From Nostoc sp. ATCC 53789 (GTDB taxonomy: Bacteria > Cyanobacteriota > Cyanobacteriia > Cyanobacteriales > Nostocaceae): 64,000 nt of DNA. Below are positions 63,217 through 64,000 of this stretch, piece by piece; positions within the stretch are counted from its first letter, which is position 1, and every line of letters begins with the position of its first letter. Both the position numbers and the translations under genes were made by a program. The DNA is taken from positions 930,001-994,000 of the forward strand of contig NZ_CP046703.1 in NCBI RefSeq assembly GCF_009873495.1. Direction: 5' to 3'. The notes under the pieces are model-generated. The model worked only from the letters and a program-made list of their open reading frames with translations. It was not told the DNA's origin and ran no database searches.

Positions 63217-63918
63217 ATGACCATAGCTCAAGAATTAGATTCTCAACAAGGCATCTGCCAAGATGTTATATTTCCCCCTGGTGATTTATATAGTGATGAG
63301 CCTCCCTTGGAAAGCGAACTTCATTTACGACAAATAATCCTACTATTAACATGTCTGGAATGGTTGTGGAGAGATAGAAATGATTTTTATGCGGCGGGAA
63401 ATCTAACTATTTACTACAGTCCGCGCCAACGCAAATCGGAATACTTCCGGGGGCCAGACTTTTTTGTTGTGCTGGGAACTGAACGTAAAACCCGCAAAAG
63501 TTGGGTAGTTTGGGAAGAAGATGGTAAATATCCGAATGTAATTCTAGAAATTTTATCTGACTCAACAGCGAATACTGACAAAGATTTAAAGAAAAAAATT
63601 TATCAAGATACTTTCCGTACACCCGATTATTTTTGGTTTGACCCTTACACACAAGAATTTGCAGGATTTCATTTAGTAGATGGAGAATATCAACCTCTAC
63701 AACCAAGTGAAGAAGGATATTTGTGGAGTCATCAGCTAGGGTTATATTTGGGAGTTTATGAAGGTTTATTGCGGTTTTTTACGCGAGATGGGCAACTAGT
63801 ACCAACACCGGAGGAAACGGCAGAACAAGCTGAACAAAAGGCAGAACAAGCCGAACAAAAGGCTGAACGTTTGGCAGCAAAACTGCGGGAGTTAAATATC
63901 GATCCAGATACAATTTAG
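63217..63918 (+). CDS. Uma2-family (DUF820) endonuclease-like protein
   Basis: A 233-residue protein of the Uma2 family, very common in Nostocales. The PD-(D/E)XK-like core shows FRGPDFFVVLG and VWEEDGKYPNVILEILSDSTAN, and the DxxKK stretch DLKKKIYQDTFRTPDYFWFDP follows. The C-terminus is a coiled coil made of repeated (A)EQAEQK units (bases about 63820-63870), which vary in number between paralogues and suggest an expandable repeat. The family is a predicted nuclease of unknown biological role. Confidence 0.88.
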   Translation: MTIAQELDSQQGICQDVIFPPGDLYSDEPPLESELHLRQIILLLTCLEWLWRDRNDFYAAGNLTIYYSPRQRKSEYFRGPDFFVVLGTERKTRKSWVVWEEDGKYPNVILEILSDSTANTDKDLKKKIYQDTFRTPDYFWFDPYTQEFAGFHLVDGEYQPLQPSEEGYLWSHQLGLYLGVYEGLLRFFTRDGQLVPTPEETAEQAEQKAEQAEQKAERLAAKLRELNIDPDTI

Positions 63919-63930
63919 ACCAGAGCTATT

Positions 63931-64000
63931 TCATTTAGGATAGTGTTGCGCTAAAAATTCTTCAGCCTCAGCCTTATCTTTAATTACTCTATCCAAAGTA
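63931..64000 (-). CDS. Partial gene, C-terminal end only
   Basis: Reading the minus strand, an open frame enters from the right edge and ends TGA at 63931-63933: TLDRVIKDKAEAEEFLAQHYPK. The 23 visible residues look like a charged helical C-terminus. There is too little to name a product. It would be convergent with the Uma2 gene, ending 12 nt from it. Confidence 0.4.
   Translation of the reverse strand, partial: TLDRVIKDKAEAEEFLAQHYPK

Noticed and set aside
1..64000. tRNA or rRNA genes
   Set aside because: No cloverleaf with a convincing T-loop/anticodon arrangement or rRNA-like block was found by reading; a tRNAscan run would be decisive.

Overview
The window is chromosomal DNA from a filamentous, heterocyst-forming cyanobacterium of the Nostoc/Anabaena type. 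The evidence is the many GCGATCGC (HIP1) palindromes, petB/petD and nblA, the heterocyst set cnfR(patB)-fdxB-coxBAC, a truncated KdpD, and the families of short tandem and palindromic repeats between genes. I see no rRNA, no convincing tRNA, no CRISPR array and no intact transposase. The genus is an inference.

Region 1 (1-9,215) is a nitrogen-fixation/heterocyst island. It holds a nitrogenase-associated ArsC-like protein (cut at the left edge), a cysteine-dioxygenase-like cupin preceded by an unrecognised 53-aa ORF, a helical-repeat protein, a complete aa3-type oxidase (coxC, coxA, coxB), nif-type ferredoxin III (fdxB) and, divergent across a 1.3-kb gene-free spacer, the nif activator cnfR/patB. 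The oxidase would remove oxygen, FdxB would serve nitrogenase electron or cluster supply, and CnfR would switch the set on.

Region 2 (9,400-27,600) is mixed housekeeping: a sucrase/ferredoxin-like protein, the compact trio Mut7-C / ROK kinase / HAD phosphatase, proB, a YqeG phosphatase, a pseudogene carrying a small MITE-like insertion, DUF3727, ruvX/yqgF with a GNAT gene, a small beta-barrel-like protein, an RDD-pentapeptide membrane protein, several small envelope proteins, a GT4 glycosyltransferase with gmd, and an anti-sigma-type ATPase.

Region 3 (27,900-37,000): petB-petD are divergent from ctpA; then come a histidine-kinase remnant, a GNAT gene, a group-2 sigma factor and divergent priA.

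Region 4 (37,000-45,900) is potassium uptake: a NarL-type regulator and a four-helix histidine kinase stand divergent from kdpA-kdpB-kdpC and a stand-alone KdpD sensor domain.

Region 5 (45,900-64,000): a carotenoid oxygenase, a folate/biopterin-type transporter, a PEP-CTERM protein, anmK, a GT2 glycosyltransferase, a Ser/Thr kinase, nblA, a PP2C phosphatase, an UbiB/AarF kinase, a small coiled-coil protein, an ABC-F ATPase, an Uma2-family protein and a partial gene at the right edge.

The most unusual signals concern repeats meeting genes. There is a 122-bp element with 17-bp perfect terminal inverted repeats and a 10-bp target duplication inside a gene. Dispersed intergenic repeats are translated in frame inside PriA (twice), AnmK and the ROK kinase. 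Heptamer repeats supply start or stop codons of neighbouring genes, and a 28-bp repeat breaks a histidine-kinase relic.
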